Below, in pieces: positions 45,679 to 58,195 of a DNA stretch of 64,000 nucleotides. Every line of letters begins with the position of its first letter. Positions within the stretch are counted from its first letter, which is position 1. A program made the position numbers and the translations under genes. The DNA is from Lingula anatina (Eukaryota; Brachiopoda; Lingulata; Lingulida; Lingulidae): positions 17,257 through 81,256 of the forward strand of contig NW_019776181.1 of assembly GCF_001039355.2 (NCBI RefSeq), written 5' to 3'. The notes under the pieces were generated by a model, which saw nothing but the letters and a program-made list of their open reading frames with translations, was not told the origin of the DNA and did not search any database.

Positions 45679-47182
45679 TCAGCTGGCAGAGTCATCTTTA
45701 CGTGAAATTTTCTGTGTGTCAAAAGTTTTGTTTTGTAATTTGGCCACCAGTTTGGCCTTCCATTCTTCTTCTGGAATCTTTTTTGCCCAGTCAGGCTGGC
45801 TAGTGCTTGGGAGAGAAAAGGTAGACATGGCATTCTTGATCTGGTCAACATGCTCTGAAACACGAAAAAAAAAGAATAATTAGACATGAACTTGCTTTGC
45901 AGAATAACAGAATTGCATATTTTCAAGTTCAGTTTTGATGGTTCCTAAAGTGCTCCTGAACCCCCAACTGGTTAGGTGTTTGGTCCCAAAATGAATTTTC
46001 AGAGGTTTTTTTTCTAAAACCTAGGCTGATGTCTGAATAATGTGAAGTGTTACCTTGTCAATTCTTCTAAAAATTAGAAACCAAATGTAAACAATCTCAT
46101 CCTATAGAATTAAAATAATTTTACAAAACCAGCTGTTAAAAATCTCATGAAATAAAATATGTGCATAAACAATATCCACAAGTACCTTTGTCCATAGTGA
46201 ACTGAGTTTCTCGAGGTTGACTCCAAACATTTTCTTCATCATTAAAATTTGCCCAACCTGTATCCGAGTCACTCTGCAATAATTTATAAAGTTTGTTATT
46301 TTTTTACACAGAAAAGTATGTCTAGTTAAAAGAAATGCTAAAGCGAAGGGTGACTAATTTACAAACTAGTTTTCAGCCATTCCATATATTACTGTACAAG
46401 TTCACGCGCAGACAAAAATGTCCATTCTTCTTTCAGTGCTTTTCAAGTCTGCATAAAATAACAGAGAAAAAAGAGAATTCAAGTCTGCATATCTTGCTTA
46501 AAGAAATAACCTAAACCTCATAACAGGAGACTTGCCATCATAAATTTTCTAACCTGGTATGGATGAGACTGAGCTGCTAACTGTGTGAAATCATCGGACT
46601 CCACCTGCTCCATGATAACAGCATCTATGGCGTCACTGGTGCCACCTACGCCATCTTGGCTTTCATCCTCTGCATCCTCATCAGAACCAGTTTGGAGGTT
46701 AGGACTGTTCAATGGGCCATCTGGATCTTGAGAAAGCAGCTGGTACCCACCAAACTCTGAAATAAAAGACATGAGGCATCTGTATACCAAAAGTGAATTT
46801 AAAAAGGAAAAAAAAGTCCAGTAAAGAAGAAACATACGCTTTTTTGTAGATATTACTCATCTTCCACAAATGGGTAAATGATAAAAAAAAAGAAATTTAA
46901 AAAAAAACAGCTTAAATGTTTCACATTATCATTGATGATAAACAAAGGGGGTATAAATTTGCCATGATGTTTTGTTTTTATCCTACCAAATGCAAAGAGA
47001 AAGCATAATTCATGGAAAAAGACGATGTGTTAAAGTTCTGGGCTGGATGAAATTTTCGGTCACCCACCTTCCTGCTCATCTTCGCTGTCCGAGCTACTCT
47101 GCATTACAATAAACTGTGGAGTTTCAACTGCTCCCAGGCTGTCTGGATGCTTATTTTCTTTGTTCTCTGGGACAGGTGGCAT
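45679..47182 (-). CDS. MEA1: Male-enhanced antigen 1 homologue (MEA1), 4 coding exons
   Basis: Exons on the minus strand: 47182-47068, 46756-46554, 46273-46186, 45854-45679. Phases agree and give 193 residues (human MEA1 is 185). The start is ATG 47182-47180, shortly after an acceptor-like CACTTTTCAG, so a 5'UTR intron is likely. The N-terminus is Ser/Asp/Glu-rich (QSSSDSEDEQE); then comes GGYQLLSQDPDGP, matching the GYSYQPLNQDP region of MEA1; an acidic middle; and a C-terminal block EHVDQIKNAMSTFSLPS...PDWAKKIPEEEW that aligns with the family's EHVELVKRTMAGVSLP...PAWAREISDAQW. Known: a conserved acidic protein raised in mouse spermatogenesis, molecular role unclear. It is convergent with B56 and divergent from MRPL48. 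Identification rests on these two blocks and on the neighbouring gene. Confidence 0.9.
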
Positions 47183-48285
47183 TTTTAAAGGAATGCACTG
47201 AAAAGTGAAGTACTAGTATGTCATTTAACATTCATATACTAGTAATACAGGTACGTAGAAGAAAGTATGCTCGGCTAAGAGCAAAATGACCAAATGATGA
47301 AAGGGGAGGTAAGACAAGTCATGACAAGGTCAGAGACACAACCTCAAAGGAAAAGTCCCTGTACGTAGTACAGATTTGCGAAAGGCGCGTTTGCTTATTT
47401 TTCTTAAAAGAAGGGGTTGCATCTGTAATTAAAAATCACAAAAAGCTTAGTGTCATTTTTTACAATCAAAAACATCAAAGACAGTACAGACGCATAGATA
47501 CACAAATCAGAATGAATACTTGACTGCAAACACTACAATCAAATATGTTCGATAAAATAATGCTGATGCAAATAAAAATAAAGTTAATGGTAACTACAAC
47601 ATATGATTAGCCTTAAGTGTCACACTCCGTAACATTAAAAAAAAACAAATCTACGATCGTCGTTATCGATTAAAATGTCAGAAACGGTTCACTGAGTCAC
47701 ACATTACTCCTTAAACGCACCTTTTCATTCCCACATTGCTACTTTAAAAGCTTTCAACGTGAATTCAAGCGATGTCAATAGTGCTAGTGAAATCCTCCCA
47801 GTTCTCCAGTTTTCGTTCTTTCACATTCATTTCTGCGCATCTTTTCACGCACACTCACTTCCTCTTTTAAATCAAGACTCCAAAAATTGGAGAGCGCACA
47901 ATCATAATTTTTTACCCATGTTATAAATAAAAAATATGCTCGGGGAATCATAGGCAATCACTGAGTGCAGTCTGCATGCTTCTCCTTATTGATCTGATAA
48001 AAATATTTTCACATTCAGGGAAAAAAGACGATTATGCTTCATTCGGCGGCGAGCACACCGACAGGTTGTGTTAGCATTTTCATTACATTTAGTTTGGAAA
48101 ACAACATCATATTGTCGATTATACAAAAAAGCTTAAATTATGTTATTTGCATCTAAATATTTATAAACGAACCATTTAAAATAATTTATTTTGCTTTTTT
48201 TATACTTTTTATACCAAAGTCTAACTTAATTGTTTTTGGCGAACTAAACTTTACCTCAAACAGAGCTCTACATTACATAGCAAGC
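47183..48285. promoter_or_regulatory. Divergent promoter region of MEA1 (-) and MRPL48 (+)
   Basis: About 1.1 kb separates the two start codons. On the minus strand an acceptor (CACTTTTCAG) at about 47193-47202 implies a MEA1 5'UTR intron, so its start site lies further right. A short G+C-richer island around 48041-48065 (TTCGGCGGCGAGC) is the best core-promoter candidate. No TATA box is evident. The start sites are inferred. Confidence 0.45.
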
Positions 48286-51276
48286 ATGTTGACTGCAGCG
48301 AAGTTACAGGTATTTTGCTCGTATTTTACGCTAAATAAGTAGCTGTGGTTCATTTTGATTTTGTCTTTACCTTTAAGTGAGTCAAGTAGTCACTGGTATT
48401 TATTCGATCATTTATAGAATTTCAGTTGTCCATAGCTGTCACAGTCGGTGTTTTATACTTAAAGGAATCCTTGGGCCATTGTACTGTATATATTTATTTC
48501 CAAATTTTAAATCAATTCTAATTTTATTTATTTAATTAAATTCTAATTTGTAGTCACTATGGCAGTTGACTTGTCCAGTGCTTAAGTACTCCCCAAGGGG
48601 ACTAAGAGCAGTGTTTGCTTTGAGGTAAGTCGGCATTTAAATTTACCAATCTTTTAATTACTCTTAATTTTGTAATATTACTGGCAGTTTACTTGTGACT
48701 GGACTCGTTTTTTCAAGTGTATTGCTCTGTGTTGCGCTGTATTGCGCAATTTAGCCAGACCCCTGGCACTGCTCAAGTTAAAGGTCAAGAGTATGTTTAC
48801 TAACAGTACAATAAGTTTGATATGCTAAATGATGATAAGCTTTTTACATCCCAGCTATTTTGCCTTGAATTTTAGACAATCTTTTAGGTTTGTTTTCTTA
48901 ATGTTTCTATATACTTCTGTATACTTCCTTTCTTATTGCTTTTATACTTTCAGAGGTGCAAAATGTGTACAGCCATTAGTTCCAAAAGTTTACACAAGCT
49001 GCAGATTCATTCATGGGTCAAATAAAGAGACACAAAAACTTGTGGAAGTAGAGCCACCTTATCTGGTCGGTACAAACAGATATCTTTGAACTGGCAGTAA
49101 CAATATAAAAAGAAGCATTTAGTAATTTAGGTATATTTATGTTCCAATTTATTTAAAACTGTCCCAAAGTCACAAATTTTATGCATGTGTATACTGCAAA
49201 GATACATATCTTTCCCAATTCAGAATTTCAAAAGAAAAACACGCCCAAGTGAAAGAATTGGACATTGATATTTCCTCCTTAATGTACATGAAAGCATGAT
49301 TGTCTAAACATTACTGAAAACATAAAAAAAAACAAAATATTATTCAGAGAAAAAAATTATTCATTAAAATCTTAAATCAAAAATGTATAAAACATGCAAT
49401 TTAAGTGCAGTGACAGGTCAAGCATTGATTCATGAGTAGAAAAAAATGATTTCAAGGAAAATTTGATTTGGCATGAAAATTACAGCTAGTCTGTCTTACA
49501 ATCTCATATATACGTATATATAATTTTTTTTTAAATTCCAGGATCAAGAAATTGAAAACTTAATACCGCATTATGGTGAACTAAACATCGTTATGGAGGG
49601 TTTTGACTGGGTGGTGCTGGAAAGCTTTGCTGCCTATGCTCTTAAGAAATGTACCGAATTTGGACACGAAGCAGAATTGTAAGTAGTTTCCTTTTTTCTC
49701 TTTTGTTCCTATTGTTCTGAAAAAAATGAAGATTAACATAAGGGAAGAAATATTTATTTATGTTATTTATTTTTTATTATTATCAGAGCATTCTGGGAAA
49801 AAGATGAATAAAAATTAAAGTCATTGAAGAACATTTTTTAAAATTGATTCTGATTCCTTTAGAATACCTGTACCTTTACGCAAACTGAAGACAACCACAC
49901 TAAAAGATGAGGACTCAAAACAAGATCCAAGTATAATTTTAAACAAGTATAATAGGACTATGCAGGTACGTTTATATAAGAAACCAATTTTTTTCACTGT
50001 ATGATTTGCAGAAGTCATTCATCCATTCTGTTTGACCAGTACAAAGGTGACTATCTTTCATACTGCAGGTTGCAGGAATTTTTTTTTCTTTGGCCATTTA
50101 TAGTCACACTGTGTACTTCACAAAGCTCATTGATCAAATACCATGACCCTAGGGTAACTGGCCATAGTACTTCTCTATATTGGCCTGCTGATGTCTGCGA
50201 TATTTAATTTAAAAAAATGAACTTTTATGGTCATAAAATATTTTGAATATAACAGTTTTTTTTTACTGTTGAATAAAAATGGTTATTATCACATTTAGGG
50301 TTACATCTTAGCATTCCAGCTGTTTTTAGTGGTTTAGAGAACTTGACTCGATACCTCAGTTATTATATGAAAGATTCACCTAAACTGAGCCCCTTTCCTC
50401 AGCCCATTCAATTGACATTGGTTTGTACATATTCCTACTGTTTTAAAAAGTGCATGTTCAAGGTTAAACTTGGGCCATGTGGACCTTCATAGATGGCTAC
50501 CTCCATAAAAATCTCTTAAGAGATTATTTATTAATTAATTTATTTATTATTATTAAAAAACACTTAAAAATTAACTTTGAATGTCACAACGGACTTATTA
50601 ACCTTGGAAAAGTATGAGAAACCGTTGTTTATCCCAGGAAAATCTATTTTATGGCACTTTTCTCTCTAAAATGACGAGTTTTTATAGCTTTATTGATCTA
50701 GAGTTTAAACACCACTTTTTAGATCTGTTAAAAGCAATATCAGTCAATGTAAAGCATTAATTATAAAAATATGCACAAAGTTGACTTAATTGCTTGCAGC
50801 TTCAAAATGTCCCAGCATATGAAGTACCATTCATTTGTCAAGTTCTGGCACGGCACATCCCAGAAGGTGTAGAATTCACTGTCAGAGAGGTTAGTTATAA
50901 GTGGTTATAGTTTGATAGGCCTTATTTGTTTATTTGATTATGAATATTTTTTGGGGTATTGGATCTAAATGTTTGGAAAAAGTAATTAAAAATTTTCGGT
51001 CTTTGTATTGAAAAATAAAAATAAAAAACTAGTTGGAATTGCATATTGGTATTTAACTTGTTAAAATAATTTTATTAAAGTAAACCTCAGGCTGTTTAAT
51101 GAGATGAAATTGATTGTATTCTTTCACATTTGACATTTCAGCCTGATCCTGCTGATGACGCCTACTTCTATATCCCAGACACGGAATTGGAGCAACTGAA
51201 AGCAGAAGTTGCAGCAGAACATGAAGAAAAGAAAGCCAGAAAGCTGGCCAAAATTGCAGAAAAGCAAAACGAGTGA
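48286..51276 (+). CDS. MRPL48: Mitochondrial large-subunit ribosomal protein L48 (MRPL48), 7 coding exons
   Basis: Exons: 48286-48309, 48554-48624, 48954-49065, 49542-49678, 49863-49965, 50800-50889, 51142-51276. All phases match, giving 223 residues (human 212). Residues 1-50 are Arg/Lys/Leu/Ser-rich with few acids and end near TSCRFIHG, as expected of a mitochondrial presequence. The rest shows the uS10-like fold typical of L48: GELNIVMEGFDWVVLESFAAY aligns with the family's [36 protein letters not shown] with the MPTKTIEVL region, and HIPEGVEFTVREPDP with LPEGVRLSVKEHTEE. The C-terminal 30 residues form a charged helix. Known role: structural component of the mitoribosomal large subunit. 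The donor of exon 3 (CTG|GTCGGT) is the weakest splice site. An AATAAA lies at 51613-51618. Confidence 0.92.
50510..50645 (-). repeat. Dispersed repeat family, copy 3, with its palindrome
   Basis: The reverse complement of 50566-50645 matches the copies at 22101 and 28775 (TTTTCCTGGGATAAACAACG, CATACTT and GGTTAAT blocks, then GACATTCAAAGTTAA). A 16-bp perfect palindrome (50510-50525) lies on the side expected from copy 1. It sits in MRPL48 intron 5. Confidence 0.7.
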
Positions 51277-52867
51277 ACCATATTGACTGTTAGTGTGTGT
51301 GTGTGTCTGTGTGGCATCTCGGAATCAGAACAAGTTCTGATCAGTGGCAGTGGGGGGACTAATCCCGTCCCTTGGAGAAGACAAAAATCTTCTATTAAAG
51401 TGTACTTGTTTCACATCATTGTAAATGGAAGAAGTATTTCTTTTTAAGAACTGCATCCATAAAGAACACTGCTTGTTCAAACAAATTTGTTTACATCAAA
51501 TTTATTTCAATCATCCACCTTTCTTAAAGGAAACTCTGTCTTGAGAATAGGTCAGTGATCACTTAGTGAATAAATAAATGACATTATTCATGGGTGCAAG
51601 TTGACCGATTGAAATAAAAACTTTTTCATCTTTAATACAAATTACAGATTTACCATTGCTGCCATGTTTTGTGACATATTTGAGCTCAAAAAATTCTCAG
51701 TGCAAACTGTGATTGTGAAGATTCTAGAAATAAACTTAATATGATATTAACTTATACGTGTACGCACATATACACCACATATACCATTGAATATCCCCAC
51801 CATAGGTGCTTAACCTTCTAATCGGTCTCTAACCTCATTATTTCAACGTGTCACTTTAAAGAAAAATATATTTAAAGCCATCAAAAATGTAAAAAAAGGT
51901 AATAAAATGCTCAGCGTGGAGGTTTTTGACAAGCACATCCACTAATCATAACTAACACATTTACGGCTATTTTTAAATCCTGGAATGCGACAGAAGATTA
52001 CAGGTTCAATAACGTTGTCATTCAACTTTCATATCAAAGCCTTTGTGCACTGTTCTCTACGAACTGTGAGAACTGGAATACAACTGTTTGGTGAACGCAA
52101 CATCTAATTGTCTTTTACGCAATTTTCTTCTTTTCTTGAAAGAAAACAGGGCCCTTGTGGAAATGCAACGTCTTAACGATTGAGTGTTAAGGCGCAAATA
52201 AGCAGCGTGATAGGTGCAAACAAAACGTCCAGGTAGGAATTTAAAATGATGTCAGTGTCTTCTAAAATACAGTTCTGAATATGCAAGATGCAGTCTCTCC
52301 ACAACCACGAAACGTTTTAAATGAATCATTTTCAGTATATTCCAATATGTAAATGCAGGGATAAGGTACAGCTTGCAGGCTTTTTTTAAGGACTACATTA
52401 TATACATCATGAAAAAGGATGATACACCCTTTCCATAGCTGACTTATTCAATATGATACTGTGCTTTGCGCATTGCTATAAAACACCTTTTTGACAGCAT
52501 GCAAGATCTAATTATATACACATGTATCGATCATAGAATTTTTGAGCATTGCTTGACATTTGAGCAACAAACAGAGTAATGTGACTCCGAGGGCTATGCT
52601 TACAGGAACTTCTCCTTGTAGGTCGCCCGATATAAACGAAAAAAAAAACTATCCCAATTAAATCTGCACGACACCCTAAATATAAGATCTGGTATATGTT
52701 AGGGCGGGTACGCACTTGTTTGTGGTGTAAACTTGTTATTGATGTAGCATTCACAGCATAAATTTTGTTCATAGGTAAATTTAGTTAAGGTCAAAGCAAT
52801 GAAAATCATAAATTGCGTATTTTCCCCAAGGCAACTACTGGCAACAAAAACAAAATAGCGAAAACGT
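51277..52867. other. MRPL48 3'UTR and intergenic DNA
   Basis: A GT-rich tract follows the stop (51292-51312), and a poly(A) signal lies at 51613-51618. After that I see only AT-rich DNA with no gene, up to the start of a duplicated block. Confidence 0.65.
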
Positions 52868-54184
52868 TATATACTGTACCAGTGATCGATTTGCAGATGA
52901 GGTTATAATGCGCACAGCAAATATCTTTTAACAAGGTTTATTGAAAGAAAAAGAGGTTAATCGCTTCAAGCATTATATCTTCTCCTTAATGAACCAAGAA
53001 AAATATTAATTTATTACATTTATATTTTTCTTGGCTCATTAAGAAGAACATATCATGCTTATATATTTATATATTTATAAAATGCCCTCTCCCATGGCAG
53101 ACATTCACTGAAATATTAATAAAACATATACAGATTCTGACTACTTAGCCTAATAAGGGACAGAGATAATGTCAATCAACCCCATGAGAAGGAGTTTTGA
53201 GTTATCCCGAACGTTGTTTTCTGTCTTTTTATCAACTGGTTCAACGGCCACGGCCAGCCTGCACATAAGTATGCCAAAAACATTCCCGCTTCAGTAGATT
53301 AGAGATCCCGCCAGAGCTGCGACATGGTTAAGACATCGGTTATTCAGCAATTAAATAGGACACTTGCAACCGGTAATTGAATAACAGCAAGAAAACTTAC
53401 CCAAAATATCCCAGAGCGAGCGTGCCTCTTAAACAAACAGCAAAAGGGAGAGAGAGCGAAAGAGGTAAACGAAGTGCTGCATTTGCCATGGCGTTGAAAT
53501 GTGACAAAAATGGAATATCAGTGTTATTAATATTAGTTACAGTTGGCAAATAATTGCATTAGACAAATACATTAAATTTTAATTCATTATAAATACTGAT
53601 GTTTACCATATCGCATGGAAGCAGAAACAGAAATATTTCAGATTAATTATAAGAGTTGAAATTTAATGCCCTCGTTATAAGAGTGTAGGGTGGGGCAAGT
53701 CGAGTGTATCGGATACACTTCAAGCGTGGCAGCAGTTAAAGGAAAAGGAGAGAACTGCTTTAATGTCAGAATGAAGCAATCGGATCTTTGAGCTATATGT
53801 GAGTTTAACTTGAAATATGTCGTGCTTTAGGCATTAGTTGTAAAAAAATCGCGTTAGTTGTAAAAAATAAAAACGGGGGAATTACGAGATGACCTGCGGA
53901 GGCTCATAATGGGAAAAGATGGTTACGGTGCTTACCAAGAAAAAAAACGAATTCGCGTAATGGAGGGAAGAGAAACTTTTTATTTGTCTCTACATGAGAA
54001 ATAACAAAAACTCCACCAAATTCGGTTACGATGGAGTATTTCCCACCACCATTCTGAATTATCTGAATAATTCGCCTATATTAAAGAAACTGATAATGCT
54101 AATAACGTTGCTTAGCGGGAGTAAATCCATTTAATCATATTCAGTATCAAGTAGTAGTTTTTTTTTTTTTTTTTTTTTTTTTTT
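52868..54184. repeat. Direct duplication, copy 1 (1,317 bp)
   Basis: This block reappears at 54296-55612 with a constant offset of 1,428 bases. I found no difference at any point compared, down to a 27-base T run at the right end of each copy. Copy 1 ends directly in an N gap. The block is non-coding, with a purine-rich stretch (GGGAGAGAGAGCGAAAGAGG near 53447-53466). Perfect identity beside a gap points to an assembly artefact, or else a very recent tandem duplication. Confidence 0.97.
52968..53060. ncRNA. Hairpin-forming inverted repeat, 39-nt arms, 15-nt loop
   Basis: Positions 52968-53006 and 53022-53060 are reverse complements at 35 of 39 positions, so the transcript of either strand would fold into a 93-nt stem-loop. 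The size and the few mismatches fit a microRNA precursor, but a small foldback element is equally possible. The hairpin appears again at 54396-54488 because of the duplication. Nothing in the sequence proves transcription. Confidence 0.4.
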
Positions 54185-54295
54185 NNNNNNNNNNNNNNNN
54201 NNNNNNNNNNNNNNNNNNNNNNNNNNNNNNNNNNNNNNNNNNNNNNNNNNNNNNNNNNNNNNNNNNNNNNNNNNNNNNNNNNNNNNNNNNNNNNN
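54185..54295. other. Assembly gap (111 N)
   Basis: The gap follows a 27-base T run and precedes the second copy of the duplicated block. A homopolymer-induced join failure is the simplest reading. Confidence 0.98.
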
Positions 54296-55585
54296 TATAT
54301 ACTGTACCAGTGATCGATTTGCAGATGAGGTTATAATGCGCACAGCAAATATCTTTTAACAAGGTTTATTGAAAGAAAAAGAGGTTAATCGCTTCAAGCA
54401 TTATATCTTCTCCTTAATGAACCAAGAAAAATATTAATTTATTACATTTATATTTTTCTTGGCTCATTAAGAAGAACATATCATGCTTATATATTTATAT
54501 ATTTATAAAATGCCCTCTCCCATGGCAGACATTCACTGAAATATTAATAAAACATATACAGATTCTGACTACTTAGCCTAATAAGGGACAGAGATAATGT
54601 CAATCAACCCCATGAGAAGGAGTTTTGAGTTATCCCGAACGTTGTTTTCTGTCTTTTTATCAACTGGTTCAACGGCCACGGCCAGCCTGCACATAAGTAT
54701 GCCAAAAACATTCCCGCTTCAGTAGATTAGAGATCCCGCCAGAGCTGCGACATGGTTAAGACATCGGTTATTCAGCAATTAAATAGGACACTTGCAACCG
54801 GTAATTGAATAACAGCAAGAAAACTTACCCAAAATATCCCAGAGCGAGCGTGCCTCTTAAACAAACAGCAAAAGGGAGAGAGAGCGAAAGAGGTAAACGA
54901 AGTGCTGCATTTGCCATGGCGTTGAAATGTGACAAAAATGGAATATCAGTGTTATTAATATTAGTTACAGTTGGCAAATAATTGCATTAGACAAATACAT
55001 TAAATTTTAATTCATTATAAATACTGATGTTTACCATATCGCATGGAAGCAGAAACAGAAATATTTCAGATTAATTATAAGAGTTGAAATTTAATGCCCT
55101 CGTTATAAGAGTGTAGGGTGGGGCAAGTCGAGTGTATCGGATACACTTCAAGCGTGGCAGCAGTTAAAGGAAAAGGAGAGAACTGCTTTAATGTCAGAAT
55201 GAAGCAATCGGATCTTTGAGCTATATGTGAGTTTAACTTGAAATATGTCGTGCTTTAGGCATTAGTTGTAAAAAAATCGCGTTAGTTGTAAAAAATAAAA
55301 ACGGGGGAATTACGAGATGACCTGCGGAGGCTCATAATGGGAAAAGATGGTTACGGTGCTTACCAAGAAAAAAAACGAATTCGCGTAATGGAGGGAAGAG
55401 AAACTTTTTATTTGTCTCTACATGAGAAATAACAAAAACTCCACCAAATTCGGTTACGATGGAGTATTTCCCACCACCATTCTGAATTATCTGAATAATT
55501 CGCCTATATTAAAGAAACTGATAATGCTAATAACGTTGCTTAGCGGGAGTAAATCCATTTAATCATATTCAGTATCAAGTAGTAG

Positions 55586-55612
<27 letters not shown>
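54296..55612. repeat. Direct duplication, copy 2 (1,317 bp)
   Basis: This is the second copy of 52868-54184. Its right end, the 27-base T run, continues into unique sequence (ACAAATCAACCG) that leads to the glutamate-receptor promoter. It contains the same hairpin at 54396-54488. Confidence 0.97.
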
Positions 55613-55618
<6 letters not shown>

Positions 55619-55905
55619 CAACCGTAATCTTCGTAATTAGATACAAGATATATGTGCAATGTGCAAATGTTCATCTTAAATAAGTGCATCATTCAAATCT
55701 CACCATGAGAAAGGTGAAAGGAAGTTCACAAGGGTTCTGCAGTATTTACCATATTGCACGCAGTTTTCTTCATCTCGATTTTTTGCCGGGCGTGCGCGCG
55801 ATCCGCTCGAGTTTCACATAGGCGTTTACATAGAATGAGTAAGCAGCGGGCAGCCTGACCTGTAATATATGTTTCCTATACCCCTCCCTGAGAGAGAGTC
55901 AAGGC

Positions 55906-55913
55906 TATAAATA
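55906..55913 (+). promoter_or_regulatory. TATA box of the glutamate-receptor gene
   Basis: TATAAATA lies in a G+C-richer island (about 55780-55960), 248 bases before the start codon at 56154. GGCCGACTCGGGGAAGTGAG follows where transcription would begin (about 55935-55940). A TATA-type promoter suits a tissue-restricted gene. The start site is inferred. Confidence 0.55.
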
Positions 55914-56153
55914 AAGCAGCGGCCGACTCGGGGAAGTGAGCGCGACGTTGATTGTCCCGCCTATGGTAAGAAGCTACGTGCAGTTTTCAAGTTCCAGGCA
56001 GGCCATTATTGGCATGACTCGGTTGGATTGAATTTATATCGTGCAAGAAACGCCTTGGTGCAGTTGTGGTTTATCACTCGTGGTCCATCGGTTGGACTTC
56101 TCCATCCCGGGCAAAGGATTAACCCAAGGTGCTTACTTCAATTATCTTGAAAG

Positions 56154-58149
56154 ATGGAGATGGCACAGATTATATTGTTCTTTACTGTGACTGTGGCAGT
56201 TGCAATGGCTCAGGTGGGTTTTGACGATTTTGTTTTGTAACAAAAAACAACAGTTGTAAAAGGTCAGTTGATTTACCGATTGCATCTTTTGATATTTCTG
56301 TGCCAAAGCACATTTTATTATGATTGCATACGACATCTTTTTTTATGGAATGGTTGCAATCAAATTAAACCAAAAGTAAACCCAACAGAATTAAATGAAA
56401 AGTAAACCAGATAAAAAAAAAGAATGCGATAGTAATTGGGTCAAAATCCCACGCATTTAAATGCTGCGCAGAAATACCTGGAACGCCATGCCAAGGGTGT
56501 CGGCTCTGTGACTGCATGGGGTATCCGTTGTTGATCGGCATGCGTTTTTGCACCATTACGATCGAAGCTGCAAAAACAAAAGCATATTTGTTCTGACAGA
56601 ACGGTTAACACCATCTCCACATGGGAGCATAAATCTTGCATAATGTGTCCGTGTGTTGAACCGGTGGCACGAGGCTGAGTGGACAAAAGTTCTAACAGGT
56701 GCTGACCACCAATGACCAACATGAGGCTGTTTCTCGACCGTTCATAAAATTCCATTTTTTTCCCGCCGCGTGATAAGATCCAGTGGCCAATGGAAGATCC
56801 AAAGAAAGACACATTCAAACCATTAAGAAAAAAAAAACATTGTGGTTTTTCCCTAAAAATATTGGATTTCTGCTTTCCCCATGAATTTTACTGAAAAATG
56901 GATTTTAAAAAAAGAGGTTGCAAAATAATCTATCTGCTTAAAAATGTAAAGCACTCACCAACTAGTTGTGGTCTTTATTATTTCCCTTATTGACATAGTG
57001 GGAAATTCAATTTGAAAAATACCGCAGAGAGGAGCTCTCGAGTTATTTGATATATTTTCAAGTGGTTCCCCAGACATGTCAGCTGCTGTTCCTAGCAAAA
57101 CATTAATAATCCGATATATTAGCTGGCCTCAAGCAAAGGTCTCTGTTAATACATTCATATATCTGGGACAATCAAGCTACAAACTTCAAAAAATATTTAA
57201 AAATTCCGTTTTTTGTTGAAAACTATGCCTGGCATATCGTTTTAATATGCCAGTTCTCAGTAATAATTACTAAAAAAAACGTAAAAAAAACTAGTAGATG
57301 TTCGGGTTCTTTAAAATATAGTTAGGGGCTGGCCGCTTACATGTACGTACTATACGAAACTTTGGTAAAACCCGCGGTTTGAAATAATGGTAAAAGGTAG
57401 AATGGCGAACAAGTTTCATAAGTGGACGGACAGACAAATGGAGAGAAGGGGGCGCGTGTGTGGTTAATTAAGCTGGTGGGCGAGCTGAAAAACGCACGGA
57501 CAGAGAGGAGAAATGTTTGAAACACAACTTTTGGTTGCAAAAATATAGGTTATATAAAAACTACGGTGACTAATGCTGTAAGTCGGCTGACGAGTAAATA
57601 AATGAGACACCTTGTTGGTAATGTGTCTATAGTGATTGTAATTTAGATTAAAAATCACTATAGACACATTATCTAAACGTTCAAATGAGCCGATCGACTG
57701 TGTGCTTTAGTGGAAGCCTTATATGAATCACTTCTTGGTTACTGTTGGGCGTGGCCCCAGGTAACCGTGTTAACTCCTAGTTGTTTACATCAATAACGCA
57801 CTAGAACTCTTCCTAAAGTTCTGACATTTTGGTCTTCTGACGCAAATGCGTCTACCTTTCTGATGATAAATATCTCTGTTGCATCATCGATGATGTTCAG
57901 ACTGATACCCTGATGCGTGAAACAAGAGCGTTCATCTAACTGCCAGGTGTTCAAAAGTGATAAATAAGTTGTTCTTACTAATCTTGTTGCATAGTGGAGG
58001 TGGAGTTTTTGTCTACCGAGTGACAAGTCCAACAGATTCTGGACAAAAAATTGTTCCTCTGTTTAGTGAGGGAGGGGGCGTTCCTTGGGTATTCAAATGT
58101 AATATGAGAGTTTTTTCACTTCATGCTTTTCACCGACTTTTGCTGTTTG

Positions 58150-58195
<46 letters not shown>

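Noticed and set aside
56365-56818. Two overlapping minus-strand frames in the receptor's first intron
   Set aside because: Neither resembles an amino-terminal domain or any known protein, and both are antisense.
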